Of a DNA stretch of 64,000 nucleotides, positions 51,747 to 60,866 are shown piece after piece. The notes beneath the pieces were generated by a model that was not told where the DNA came from, searched no databases, and saw only the letters and a list, made by a program, of their open reading frames with translations. The stretch spans positions 372,001-436,000 of the forward strand of contig CAWBSE010000004.1 in assembly GCA_963791425.1 (NCBI GenBank), read 5' to 3'. The DNA is from DATBLE01 sp963791425. Lineage in GTDB: Bacteria; Actinomycetota; Thermoleophilia; Gaiellales; Gaiellaceae. The position numbers and the translations under genes are program-made. The stretch's first letter is position 1. Every line of letters starts with the position of its first letter.

Positions 51747-53306
51747 CTACATCCGGAAAACGCCGAAGGTCGTCTCCGGAATCGGAGCGTTCAGCGCAGC
51801 CGAAATCCCGAGCGCGAGCACGCGTCGCGTGTCGAGCGGATCGATGATCCCGTCGTCCCAGATTCGCGCGGTCGAGTAGTACGGATTCCCCTCCGCCTCG
51901 TACTTCGCGGTGATCTCGTCCGGATCCGCGTCGCCGACCATCGTCAGGACAGTCGCGGCCTGCTCGCCGCCCATCACCGAGATCCGCGCGTTCGGCCACA
52001 TCCACAGCTGCCGCGGCGAATAGGCCCGCCCGCACATGCCGTAGTTGCCGGCGCCGAACGACCCGCCCGTGACCACCGTGAACTTCGGCACCTCTGCGCA
52101 GGCGACCGCCGTGACGAGCTTGGCCCCGTCGCGGGCGATCCCGCCGGCCTCGTACTCCTTGCCGACCATGAACCCGGTGATGTTCTGGAGGAAGACGAGC
52201 GGGATCCGGCGCTTGCAGGCGAGCTCGATGAAGTGGGCGCCCTTCTGCGACGACTCGGCGAAGAGGACGCCGTTGTTGGCGAGGATCCCGACCGGGATGC
52301 CCTCGATGCGGGCGAACCCGCAGACGAGTGTCTCGCCGTACAGCGCCTTGAACTCGTGGAAGCGGCTGCCGTCGACGAGCCGGGCGATGATCTCGCGCAC
52401 GTCGACCTGCTCGCGGAACGTTTCCGGGATCAGGCCGTACAGGTCGGCGGGGTCGACCGCGGGCGACTCCGGCGAGCCGACGTCCCACGGCGGCACGGGC
52501 TTCGACGGGCCGAGGTTGCGGACGATCGACCGGGCGATCGCGAGCGCATGCTCATCGCTCGTCGCGTAGTGGTCGGCGACGCCCGACTGCCGCGTGTGCA
52601 CGTCGGCGCCGCCCAGCTCCTCCGGCGTGACGTCCTGCCCCGTTGCGGCCTTCACCAGCGGCGGCCCGCCGATGAAGATCGTCCCGGTGCCGCGCACGAT
52701 CACGGTCTCGTCGCTCATCGCCGGCACGTACGCGCCGCCGGCGGTGCACGAGCCCATCACGACCGCGATCTGCGCGATCCCCTTCGCCGACATGCGCGCC
52801 TGGTTGTAGAAGATCCGACCGAAGTGCTCGCGGTCGGGGAAGACGTCGGCCTGCAGCGGCAGGAACGCGCCGCCCGAATCGACCAGGTAGATGCACGGCA
52901 GGCGGTTCTGCTCGGCGATCTCCTGGGCGCGCAGGTGCTTCTTCACCGTCAGCGGGAAGTACGTGCCGCCCTTCACGGTCGCGTCGTTCGCGACTATCAC
53001 GCACTCGCGCCCCTCGACCATCCCGATGCCCGTGACGATCCCGGCCCCGGGCGCGACCCCGTCGTACATGTCCCAGGCGGCCAGCGCCGAGAACTCGAGG
53101 AAGGCGCTGTCCGGGTCGACGAGCAGGTCGATGCGCTCCCGGGGCGGAAGCTTCCCGCGCGAGCGGTGGCGCTCGACCGACTTCTCGCCGCCGCCGGCGG
53201 CCACGAGGGCCGAGCGCTCGCGCAACTCGGCGACGAGGCCCGTCATCCGGTCGCGCCGGCGCTCGAACAGCGCGCCGTCCCGCTCGACCTGAGAGGTCAG
53301 CAGCAT
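51747..53306 (-). CDS. liuB: Acyl-CoA carboxylase beta subunit (methylcrotonyl-CoA carboxylase type)
   Basis: This 519-residue carboxyltransferase has GTYFPLTVKKHLRAQEIAEQN, YLVDSGGAFLPLQADVFPD, MGSCTAGGAYVPAMSDE and IFIGGPPLVKAATGQDV, close to MCC beta subunits. It transfers the carboxyl group from biotin (liuD product) to 3-methylcrotonyl-CoA in leucine and isovalerate breakdown. It leads a minus-strand group with liuC and, beyond a divergent cupin, liuD. ATG 53306 is preceded by TAGGCT with a 7-nt gap. Confidence 0.92.
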   Translation of the reverse strand: MLLTSQVERDGALFERRRDRMTGLVAELRERSALVAAGGGEKSVERHRSRGKLPPRERIDLLVDPDSAFLEFSALAAWDMYDGVAPGAGIVTGIGMVEGRECVIVANDATVKGGTYFPLTVKKHLRAQEIAEQNRLPCIYLVDSGGAFLPLQADVFPDREHFGRIFYNQARMSAKGIAQIAVVMGSCTAGGAYVPAMSDETVIVRGTGTIFIGGPPLVKAATGQDVTPEELGGADVHTRQSGVADHYATSDEHALAIARSIVRNLGPSKPVPPWDVGSPESPAVDPADLYGLIPETFREQVDVREIIARLVDGSRFHEFKALYGETLVCGFARIEGIPVGILANNGVLFAESSQKGAHFIELACKRRIPLVFLQNITGFMVGKEYEAGGIARDGAKLVTAVACAEVPKFTVVTGGSFGAGNYGMCGRAYSPRQLWMWPNARISVMGGEQAATVLTMVGDADPDEITAKYEAEGNPYYSTARIWDDGIIDPLDTRRVLALGISAALNAPIPETTFGVFRM

Positions 53307-53313
53307 TCCGGAC

Positions 53314-53319
53314 AGCCTA
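53314..53319 (-). promoter_or_regulatory. Leaderless -10 box of liuB
   Basis: TAGGCT on the minus strand ends 7 nt before the ATG at 53306. Confidence 0.4.
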
Positions 53320-53372
53320 GTACTGCCGCCCGCCGACGCTCAGGTTCCAGACGGATCTGCCGATAGAAAGGT

Positions 53373-53442
53373 GCCGGTGCGGCCCCGCTGGGAGAGGCAA
53401 AAAGCAGGACCGCACCGGCGTGCTTACGGTCCGCACACCGGC
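53373..53442. other. Structured intergenic element with alternative pairing arms
   Basis: In the 223-bp gap between liuB and ade, GCCGGTGCGG (53373-53382) pairs perfectly with CCGCACCGGC (53410-53419). A second right arm CCGCACACCGGC at 53431-53442 could replace it with one 2-nt bulge. The loop is purine-rich (GGGAGAGGCAAAAAGCAGG). If both flanking genes are leaderless, the element is outside their mRNAs, so it may be an independent RNA or a protein site. Confidence 0.4.
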
Positions 53443-53514
53443 AAGCCGATGCGTCCTCGCGGCCGTAGCAGGGCTAGCGTAACGCGCCGGGCAACCCGAT
53501 GCACCTCCCGCGAC

Positions 53515-53520
53515 TAGCAT
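53515..53520 (+). promoter_or_regulatory. Putative -10 box of ade
   Basis: TAGCAT ends 9 nt before the ATG at 53530, with no Shine-Dalgarno sequence in between. Confidence 0.35.
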
Positions 53521-53529
53521 CACGCGTCA

Positions 53530-55290
53530 ATGTCGCGCCGCCCCCTGTCCGAGGTCACGCGGGAGTTGACCGCGGTCTGCATGGGAAGGACGCCCGCCGA
53601 CGTCGTCGTCCGCGGCGGGCGGCTCGTGAACGTGCACACGCGGGAGGTGCTCGACGGCCAGGACGTGGCGGTCGCGCACGGCCGCGTGGCCATGTTCGGC
53701 GACGTCTCCCACACGATCGGCCCGGAGACCGAGCTGATCGACGCCGGCGGCGCGTACCTCGTCCCCGGCCTGATCGACACCCACCTCCACGTCGAGTCGG
53801 TGATGGTCACCGTCACGCGGTTCGCCGAGGCGGTGCTCCCGCGGGGGACGACGACCGCGTTCATCGACAACCACGAGATGGCCAACGTCTTCGGCCTCGA
53901 GGGCATGCGCTGGATGCTCGACGAGGGCCGCGGCCTGCCGCTGAAGGTGTTCCTGGCCGTTCCGTCGTGCGTGCCTGCGCTCCCCGGGTTCGAGGATGCC
54001 GGCGCGACGCTCGGCCCCGACGAGATCCGCGAGGCCCTCGGGTGGGAGGGAGTCGCCGGGCTCGGCGAGATGATGAACATGCCCGGCGTCATCGAGGGGA
54101 ACGAGAGCATCCACGCGGAGATCGCGGCGACGCTCGAGCGCGGCAAACCGGTCACGGGCCACTGGAGCCTCGCCGGCGTGCGCGACCATCGCCTCCAGGC
54201 GTACATCGCCGCCGGGATCGACTCCTGCCACGAGACCACGTCGCGCGAGGACGCGCTCGCGAAGCTGCGCGCCGGGATGTGGGTGCAGTTCCGGGAGGGC
54301 TCGACCTTCCAGGACGTCGCCCAGCTCGCCGCGGTGCTCACCGAGGACGGCGTCGACTCGCGCCACTGCCTGCTCGTCACCGACGACGTCCTGCCCGACA
54401 CGATCGCCGCCGATGGGCACATGGACCGGGTTCTCCGGCGGGCGATCGAGGAGGGAATCGAGCCGCTCGTCGCAATCCAGATGGCGACCGTGAACGGCGC
54501 CGAGTACTTCGGCATGCGCCACGACCTCGGCTCGATCGCCCCCGGGCGGCTGGCCGACATCCTCTTCGTCGATGATCTGGCCGACTTCCGGCCGCACCGC
54601 GTGCTGGCCGACGGCGCCGAGGTGGGGGAGCTGCCGGCGTACGCGTATCCGCCCGAGGCGTACGACTCGATTCGGCTCGCCCGGCCGCTGACGACGGCCG
54701 ACCTGCGGATCGGCGCGCCCGGCCAGACCGCGCACGTGCGGGCGATCGGCATCGCGTCGGGCAGCGTCACGACGGAGCACCTCACCGTCGAGCTGCCGGT
54801 CGAGGACGGAGAGGTGCGCTCCTCGACCGACGCGGACGTCGCCAAGCTCGCGAGCGTCGAGCGTCACGGCGGCCCCGGCACGATCGGGCTCGGCTTCGTC
54901 AAGGGGCTCGGTCTGCGGCGCGGCGCGGTGGCGAGCTCGATCGCGCACGACAACCACAACCTGCTCGTCGCGGGGATGTCCGACGAGGACATGCTCTTCG
55001 CCGTCGAGCGCCTGGCGGCCGTGGGCGGCGGCATGATCGCCGTCGCCGACGGGGAGGTGCTCGCCCTCGTCGAGCTGCCGATCGCGGGGCTGATGACGGA
55101 CGAGCCCGTCCCCGAGCTCGCCCGCAAGACGCTCGCGCTGACCGACGCCTACCGCGCCCTCGGCTCCGAGGTGAAGAGCCCCGAGATGATCTTCTCGTTC
55201 CTGTCCCTGGGCGTGATCCCGGCCCTGCGGCTGACCAACCGCGGGCTGGTCGACGGCGTCACCTTCGAGCTGGTCTCACCGCTCGTATGA
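53530..55290 (+). CDS. ade: Adenine deaminase
   Basis: This 586-residue metal-dependent amidohydrolase has RGGRLVNVHTREVLDGQDVAV, LIDTHLHVESVMVT (metal site), TTAFIDNHEMANV, CHETTSREDALAKLRAGM, VTDDVLPD and the C-terminal SIAHDNHNLLVAGMSDEDM block specific to adenine deaminases. It converts adenine to hypoxanthine in purine salvage. It overlaps the DUF4239 gene by 4 bp (ATGA). Confidence 0.94.
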   Translation: MSRRPLSEVTRELTAVCMGRTPADVVVRGGRLVNVHTREVLDGQDVAVAHGRVAMFGDVSHTIGPETELIDAGGAYLVPGLIDTHLHVESVMVTVTRFAEAVLPRGTTTAFIDNHEMANVFGLEGMRWMLDEGRGLPLKVFLAVPSCVPALPGFEDAGATLGPDEIREALGWEGVAGLGEMMNMPGVIEGNESIHAEIAATLERGKPVTGHWSLAGVRDHRLQAYIAAGIDSCHETTSREDALAKLRAGMWVQFREGSTFQDVAQLAAVLTEDGVDSRHCLLVTDDVLPDTIAADGHMDRVLRRAIEEGIEPLVAIQMATVNGAEYFGMRHDLGSIAPGRLADILFVDDLADFRPHRVLADGAEVGELPAYAYPPEAYDSIRLARPLTTADLRIGAPGQTAHVRAIGIASGSVTTEHLTVELPVEDGEVRSSTDADVAKLASVERHGGPGTIGLGFVKGLGLRRGAVASSIAHDNHNLLVAGMSDEDMLFAVERLAAVGGGMIAVADGEVLALVELPIAGLMTDEPVPELARKTLALTDAYRALGSEVKSPEMIFSFLSLGVIPALRLTNRGLVDGVTFELVSPLV

Positions 55291-56117
55291 GCCTCTGGTT
55301 CGCCGTCGGGGTGATCGTCGCCTCCGTGGTGTTCATGGTCGTGATGATGCTGCTCGTCCGCGCGCGGCTCGCGCCCGACGGCGGCCACTTCAAGGACTCC
55401 GACCGCGCCAGCGGCGTCTTCGGGTTCGTCGGCGCCGGGTTCGCGATCCTCCTCGGGTTCGTCGTCCTCCTCTCGTTCGAGGGCTACTCCAGCGCGAAGT
55501 CGCACGCCGAGGAGGAGGCGACCGCCGTCTTCGACCAGTACGAGGTGGCCGCCCTGTTCCAGCCGACCACCCGGCGGGACGCCCTGCGCGGCGATCTCGT
55601 CTGTTACGCGCGTGCGGTCGTGACGGACGAGTGGGCGCAGATGAAGCACGGCGGCCGCAGCGCACTGGTCTCCGCCTGGCTCGACAGGCTCGAGGAGAAG
55701 GTGCCGAGCTCGGAGATCGCGACGAGCTCGGAGAGCCTCGCCTACCAGCAGTGGTTCGAGAAGGCCAGCGAACGCGACAACTCGCGCCGCCAGCGGCTGC
55801 TCGAGGCCGGCGGAACCCTGCCCGCGCTGCTCTGGGTGATGCTGATCATCGGGGCCGTGGCGGTGGTCGGCTTCGTCCTGCTGTACGCCGATCCGGCCGA
55901 GCGGGCACTCGGGCAGGGGTTCTTCATGGGCGGCGTGACGGCGGTGGTGGTGACGAGCCTGCTCGCCGTGGCCCTGCTCGCCTCGCCGTTCCAGGGCGGC
56001 AACGGCAGTGTCAAACCGAAGGGGATGCTCTACACGCTCCGGCTGATCGAGTCGGAGGCGGCGTACCTGAAGCACCCGCTGGCGCCTCCGTGCGACGCCG
56101 GCGGGCGGCCTATTTAG
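55287..56117 (+). CDS. DUF4239-type membrane protein
   Basis: This 276-residue protein has two N-terminal hydrophobic helices (LWFAVGVIVASVVFMVVMMLL, GVFGFVGAGFAILLGFVVLLSF), a long soluble helical loop (about residues 65-170), and two C-terminal helices. This two-plus-two layout matches DUF4239, whose function is unknown. Coupled to ade through ATGA; its end overlaps the opposite-strand gene by 8 bp. Confidence 0.82.
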   Translation: MSLWFAVGVIVASVVFMVVMMLLVRARLAPDGGHFKDSDRASGVFGFVGAGFAILLGFVVLLSFEGYSSAKSHAEEEATAVFDQYEVAALFQPTTRRDALRGDLVCYARAVVTDEWAQMKHGGRSALVSAWLDRLEEKVPSSEIATSSESLAYQQWFEKASERDNSRRQRLLEAGGTLPALLWVMLIIGAVAVVGFVLLYADPAERALGQGFFMGGVTAVVVTSLLAVALLASPFQGGNGSVKPKGMLYTLRLIESEAAYLKHPLAPPCDAGGRPI

Positions 56118-56532
56118 TCCGGCGCTTCTGCTGCGGCGCGGGCATGCGGCCCTTCTGCATGCGCTCCATCGCGCGCCGCTGGGCACGGTTGATCGGCTGC
56201 TGGTCGGTCGCGCCCTGCTGGCCGGCCGCCTCCATCCACGCCTTGCGCTCGTCGGTGGTCAGCGTGCTCAGCGCGCGCTGCGCCTGGTTCGGATCGCGGT
56301 CGGCGCCGGCCCGCTTGAGCTTCTTCATCGCCGAGCCGAGCTCGGGGTTGTAGCGCTCGATCGCTGCCTGCGACATCTTCTCGATCATCCGCTTGAGCAC
56401 CGGCACCTTCGACGCGAAGGCGATGATCGGGCGCAGGTACTTGCCGCCGCGGAAGCGCGAGAGCAGGATGAGCAGCCCGAAGGCGACGAGGATGCCGCCG
56501 AGGATGAAGACCGGGGTCAGGTACAGCCACAT
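56110..56532 (-). CDS. Small membrane protein with basic C-terminal tail
   Basis: This 140-residue protein has one N-terminal transmembrane helix (LTPVFILGGILVAFGLLILL), then a cytoplasmic helical region and a strongly basic Gln-rich tail (NRAQRRAMERMQKGR...QQKRRTK). I recognise no family; the tail could bind RNA or DNA. It diverges from the Tat-exported flavoprotein with 43 bp between start codons. Confidence 0.7.
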   Translation of the reverse strand: MWLYLTPVFILGGILVAFGLLILLSRFRGGKYLRPIIAFASKVPVLKRMIEKMSQAAIERYNPELGSAMKKLKRAGADRDPNQAQRALSTLTTDERKAWMEAAGQQGATDQQPINRAQRRAMERMQKGRMPAPQQKRRTK

Positions 56533-56575
56533 GCCGGGAATGGTATCCGGCGCGCCGGTCCGGCAAGCTGGCGAC

Positions 56576-58069
56576 GTGCAAACCTTCGACCGCCGGGAGC
56601 TCCTGGCAGCCGCGGCGGGAGCGGTCGTGGCCGGCAGCGCGCTCGGCCGGCTCGCCGACGCGGCGTTCGCGGCCGGGCCGGATCCGCGCGTCACCGAGCT
56701 GGCCGGCCTCGTCCGCGGCCAGGTGATCGCGCCGGGCTCGAGCGCGTACGACACCGCGCGCCTCGTCTACAACGAGCGCTTCGACGCGGCGCGCCCGCTC
56801 GCGGTCGTGAAGGTCAAGGACGTGAAGGACGTCCAGGCGGTGATCGGCTGGGCGCAGCGGCGCGGCGTGTCGGTCGTCCCGCGCGCGGGCGGCCACAGCT
56901 ACGGCGGCTGGTCGACCGGCAGCGGCGTCGTCGTCGACCTCGCGGCGCTCCGTGGCATCCGAGTCGACGGCGACACGACGACGATCGGGGCGGGGCGGAG
57001 GCTGATCGACGTCTACGCCGCGCTCGCGACCAAGAACGCGACGATTCCGGGCGGCTCGTGCGCGACCGTCGCCCTCGGAGGCCTCGCGTTGGGCGGGGGC
57101 GTCGGCCTCGCCTCGCGGAAGCTGGGGACGACCTCGGACGCCGTCGAGTCGCTGCGGATCGTCACCGCCGACGGGAAGCTGCTCACCTGCGACGAGAAGC
57201 AGAACGCCGACCTGTTCTGGGCGTGCCGCGGCGGCGGCGGCCGCAACTTCGGGATCGTCACCGACTTCCGGCTGAAGATGTCGCCCGCGACGACCGGCTC
57301 GTACTTCTTCGCCACCTGGCCGTGGTCGGCCGGCCCGGCGATCGTGCCGGCCTGGCAACGCTTTGCCCCGAACGCGACCGACGACCTGATGACGCTGTGC
57401 CGCCTCTCCACGGGCGTGGACAGCCCGAACCTGCAGATCTTCGGGCAGTACTTCGGCCCGGAGAAGCAACTGCCGAAGCTGCTCGCGCCGCTGACCAAGG
57501 CGTCGCCTCCGGTTCGCTACTCGAGCGGGACATCCACCTACCTCGACCTGATGCTCCGCTGGGCCGGATGTCTCGGGCAGTCCCAGGCTGCCTGCCACCT
57601 CGTCACCGAGAAGGGCACGCTGCAACGGGCGAGCTTCGTGGGCAAGTCGGACTACGTCCAGAAGCCGTTCACGGCGGCGGCGGTACGGACGCTGCAGCGC
57701 GGGCTCGAGACGCGTCAGACCGCCGGGCACGGCTCGGGCTCGGTGATCATGGACGCGTACGGCGGCGCGATCGGCCGGGTCGCGCCGGACGCGACCGCGT
57801 TCGTCCACCGCAGGCCGCTCCACTCGATGCAGTACCTCGCCTACTGGGGCGCGCCGGCGCACGAGAAAGCCTCGCTCGCGTGGATTCGCGCCTACCACGA
57901 CTCGATGCACCCGTACGTGACCGGGGCGGCGTACCAGAACTACATCGACCCCGACCTGAAGCACTGGCGGCAGGCGTACTACGGCTCCAACTACGCTCGG
58001 CTCGTGAGCGTGAAGAAGCGGTACGACCCCGACGAGCTGTTCCGGTTCCCGCAGGCGATCGGCTCGTGA
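56576..58069 (+). CDS. Tat-exported FAD-linked oxidase (BBE type)
   Basis: This 497-residue flavoprotein has a twin-arginine signal (FDRRELLAAAAGAVVAGSALG). The FAD domain has the covalent His in RAGGHSYGGW and a Cys in IPGGSCATVALGGLALGGGVG, at the position of the second flavin bond in bicovalent oxidases. The C-terminal BBE motif is NYARLVSVKKRYDPDELFRFPQ. It acts outside the membrane on an unknown substrate, probably a sugar or phenolic. GTG start chosen just before the Tat motif. Confidence 0.88.
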   Translation: MQTFDRRELLAAAAGAVVAGSALGRLADAAFAAGPDPRVTELAGLVRGQVIAPGSSAYDTARLVYNERFDAARPLAVVKVKDVKDVQAVIGWAQRRGVSVVPRAGGHSYGGWSTGSGVVVDLAALRGIRVDGDTTTIGAGRRLIDVYAALATKNATIPGGSCATVALGGLALGGGVGLASRKLGTTSDAVESLRIVTADGKLLTCDEKQNADLFWACRGGGGRNFGIVTDFRLKMSPATTGSYFFATWPWSAGPAIVPAWQRFAPNATDDLMTLCRLSTGVDSPNLQIFGQYFGPEKQLPKLLAPLTKASPPVRYSSGTSTYLDLMLRWAGCLGQSQAACHLVTEKGTLQRASFVGKSDYVQKPFTAAAVRTLQRGLETRQTAGHGSGSVIMDAYGGAIGRVAPDATAFVHRRPLHSMQYLAYWGAPAHEKASLAWIRAYHDSMHPYVTGAAYQNYIDPDLKHWRQAYYGSNYARLVSVKKRYDPDELFRFPQAIGS

Positions 58070-58498
58070 CCGGCGCTCCACGACGACTTCCAGCGCGACG
58101 GCGTGGTCTGTGTGCGCGGCGCGTTCTCGCCGGACGACGTGGCGCTGGTCGAGCGCGGGATCGAGCGCAACCTGGCGGAGCCGAGCGAGCGGGCCGCGGT
58201 CGCCAGCCGCCCGACGACCCGGGGCGCTTCTTCGAGGACTTCTGCAACTGGCAGCGGATACCCGAGTTCGAGGACGACCAGGCGAAGTGGTTTCCGGAGG
58301 GGAGCCTCCAGGAGCTGCCCGACATCGAAGGCGACCGGGACGCGTTCTAGATCCTCGCCAGGGAGCTCGAGCCGGGCGACGCCCTCTTCTTCCACATGCT
58401 CACGCTGCATGCCTCGGGCGGTGCGACCAGCCGCCGCCGGGCGTTCTCGGTGCGGTTCCTCGGCGACGACGCGACGCTCTTCCCCGTCCTCTCGTAGT
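58066..58498 (+). pseudogene. Decayed phytanoyl-CoA dioxygenase-family gene
   Basis: Pieces of a PhyH-type Fe(II)/2-oxoglutarate dioxygenase lie in order but broken. ALHDDFQRDGVVCVRGAF is in one frame. FFEDFCNWQRIPEFEDD follows in another, fused directly to QAKWFPEGSLQELPDIEGD. An in-frame TAG at 58348 comes next, and then LEPGDALFFHMLTLHASGG to FLGDDATLF. The central segment, which should hold the iron-binding HxD, is missing (perhaps 80-90 codons). Frameshifts, a stop and a deletion together make this a real pseudogene. Confidence 0.75.
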
Positions 58499-58568
58499 CC
58501 CTCGCGAGAGGGATTGCCCGGCGGGCCGCGTCTGAACAGGGTGCGTGGGAGAGGGGGATGTTCAGACG

Positions 58569-58706
58569 CTGGTCGTGACGAAGGCGACGAAGATCGTCGT
58601 CCGCGGCAAGATCCACGACGGCGACTCGGGCACGGTGAGGATCCAAGCCGCACCGATCGTCCCGTCGCTGCTCGCACCGGTCACGGTGCTCACCGATCTG
58701 GGCTGA
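58569..58706 (+). pseudogene. Short C-terminal gene remnant
   Basis: A 45-codon open stretch (LVVTKATKIVVRGKIHDGDSG...VTVLTDLG) ends at TGA 58704-58706 without a credible start. It reads like a beta-rich domain end. It sits between two decayed genes. Confidence 0.3.
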
Positions 58707-58756
58707 GCGGAGTTCCCGGTTGACCGTCTTGCAAATTGCTGAAACACTGTCGCGCG

Positions 58757-60590
58757 ATGGGTCGCAGGACAGTGGTACGGGGTCTGGTTCAACTTTGCGT
58801 CTGCGTCGCCGTGGTCGGGGCGCTGGCCGGCTCGGCGACCGGCAACGGGGAGCCGCACGGCGAGATCGCAGGCATCGTGCCGCTCGTACGCGCCCGCGGC
58901 AAGTCCGACCCGTCCGCGTCTGCGCCGGCCCGAGCAACCCGGACTGCGGGCTGCTGCACTACCACGGCGGGCCGGTCATGCACACGACGACGACGTACGC
59001 CATCTACTGGCTGCCGACCGGGTACACGTCGTGGGACGGCCAGCCGGCGTACGGCACCAATTACCAGAGCGTGATCGACCAGTACTTCACCGATCTGCCG
59101 CGGCGAGCGGTCTCCTGTCCAACGTCTACGGGGCCGCGACGCAGTTCTGCAACGGCGCGCGAACGACGCGACAACTGCACCGGCTCTCGGGCGCCACCAT
59201 CACGACGAACCAGGTGTACGGCGGGCTCGTACGTGGACACGCGACGGCGTTCCCGTCGAACGGGTGCACCGATCCGCTCGGGCATGCGTCGCACTGTCTC
59301 ATCGACAGCGCAGCTCGATCACCGAGATCAACCACGTGATGACCCGGCGACAGGGCTGGACGAAGCGTCGGCCACGCACATGTTCTTCATCTACACGCCG
59401 CGGGGCGTTCGAGAGCTGTTACAGCGCCGGACTGTGCGCGTACAACTACTACTGCGCCTACCACTCGCAACGTCGGGACCGGCAGCACACGCGTTGATCT
59501 ACGCGAACTAGCCGTATCCGATGTTCGGCACCTCCGGCTCGGCGCGACGTCTGGCGTGACCGAACAACATCCAGCAGCCGAACGGCGACATCGCCGACGC
59601 CGTGCTCAGCACGACCTCGCACGAGCACAACGAGGCGATCACCGATCCCGAGCCGAGCTCAGGCGTGGTACGACGAGAACGATTTCACCACCGGCGGCGA
59701 GAACGGCGACAAGTGCGCCTACTACTACGGCGCCCGGCCGGGCTCGAGCGGCGCGAAGTACAACCAGACGATCAACGGCCACCACTACTACCTGCAGCTC
59801 GAGTGGAGCAACTCCGACGTCAACTGCGTGGCGGCGTCGCACTCATCTCCACATTCCCGTCATCACGATCATGTCGCCGACAGGCGGAGTAGGCGGGACG
59901 AAGGTCACGCTCAAGGGCACCAACTTCGGCGGGACCACGGCGGTCAAGTTCAACGGCACGAATGCGTCGAGCTTCACGGTGAAGGGCACGACCCAGATCA
60001 GCGCGGTGGTGCCGCCGACCGCGACCACCGGCGTGGTTGTCGTGACGAACGCCGGCGGTGACAGCACGACGGGTGGGACGTTCACGATCCTTCCGCCGCA
60101 GATCACCAAGATCAATCCGTCCCACGGCCCGATCGGCCAGCCGGTCACCTTCTCCGGCAAGAACCTCGTCGGGGTCAGCGCTGTCGCGTTCAACGCGACG
60201 GCCGCGTCCGAGTTCCACTTCAAGGGCAAGACACTGATCGCGACGGTCGGGGCAGGCACGACGAGCGGCGCAGTCCATGTGACCACTCCGGGCGGCAGCG
60301 CGAACGGGCCCACCGGTGTTCACGGTCGACCCATCGCCGGTGCCGACGATCAAGTCGTTCAAGCCGACCAGCGGCCATGTCGGAGCGACCGTGACGATCA
60401 GCGGGACCGGCTTCTACGGGACGTCGTCGGTGACGATCAACGGCACGGCCTGCGGGTCGGTCGTCATCCTCGCGTCGACCAAGCTCACGTGCGTGGTCGG
60501 CGGGCGGCACGACGACCGGGACGATCACGGTGACGACGCCGGGCGGTCCGGCGACGAGCACCGGAAGCTTCACGGTTCTTCCGTAGCCCC
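58757..60590 (+). pseudogene. Secreted protein with three IPT/TIG domains, broken by many frameshifts
   Basis: The signal peptide is MGRRTVVRGLVQLCVCVAVV. Then come segments in shifting frames: TTTTYAIYWLPTGYTSWDG, SATHMFFIYTPRGV, SHEHNEAITDPEPSSG, CAYYYGARPG and GHHYYLQLEWSN. The HEHNE motif suggests a metallopeptidase-like domain, resembling exordium-type or protease-like secreted proteins. After that come three IPT/TIG Ig-like domains (IMSPTGGVGGTKVTLKGTNFGG, INPSHGPIGQPVTFSGKNL, FKPTSGHVGATVTISGTGF). I count at least eight frame changes in 1.8 kb, which implies decay. Confidence 0.7.
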
Positions 60591-60739
60591 TCTGGACAAC
60601 GCGGTCGTGCTGCCTACGCTGACGACGAACACGGGTACGCGGGTCGCAACCCAGATCGTCGTCACGAACCACGACAACGGCCCGCCGCTCTCGCCGACCA
60701 CACCGGCTCCGTAGACCCGAGACCGCCGCTCACCGCCGA

Positions 60740-60745
60740 TACACT
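60740..60745 (+). promoter_or_regulatory. -10 box of tRNA-Trp
   Basis: TACACT lies 14 nt upstream of the mature tRNA 5' end. A clear -35 box is not visible. Confidence 0.4.
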
Positions 60746-60759
60746 GACCGCCTGCACGA

Positions 60760-60832
<73 letters not shown>

Positions 60833-60853
60833 ATCCCGGCCCAGCCGACCGTC

Positions 60854-60859
60854 TAGCAT
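60854..60859 (+). promoter_or_regulatory. Leaderless -10 box of the small membrane protein
   Basis: TAGCAT ends 7 nt before the GTG at 60867. Confidence 0.4.
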
Positions 60860-60866
60860 CCGCTCC

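Noticed and set aside
53373..53442. Known riboswitch (purine, ZTP, glycine, cobalamin) or SRP RNA
   Set aside because: None of the conserved core sequences I know for these classes is present, so it is reported only as an unnamed structured element.
53527..54957. 476-residue minus-strand frame opposite ade
   Set aside because: Shadow of adenine deaminase, which is fully supported on the plus strand.
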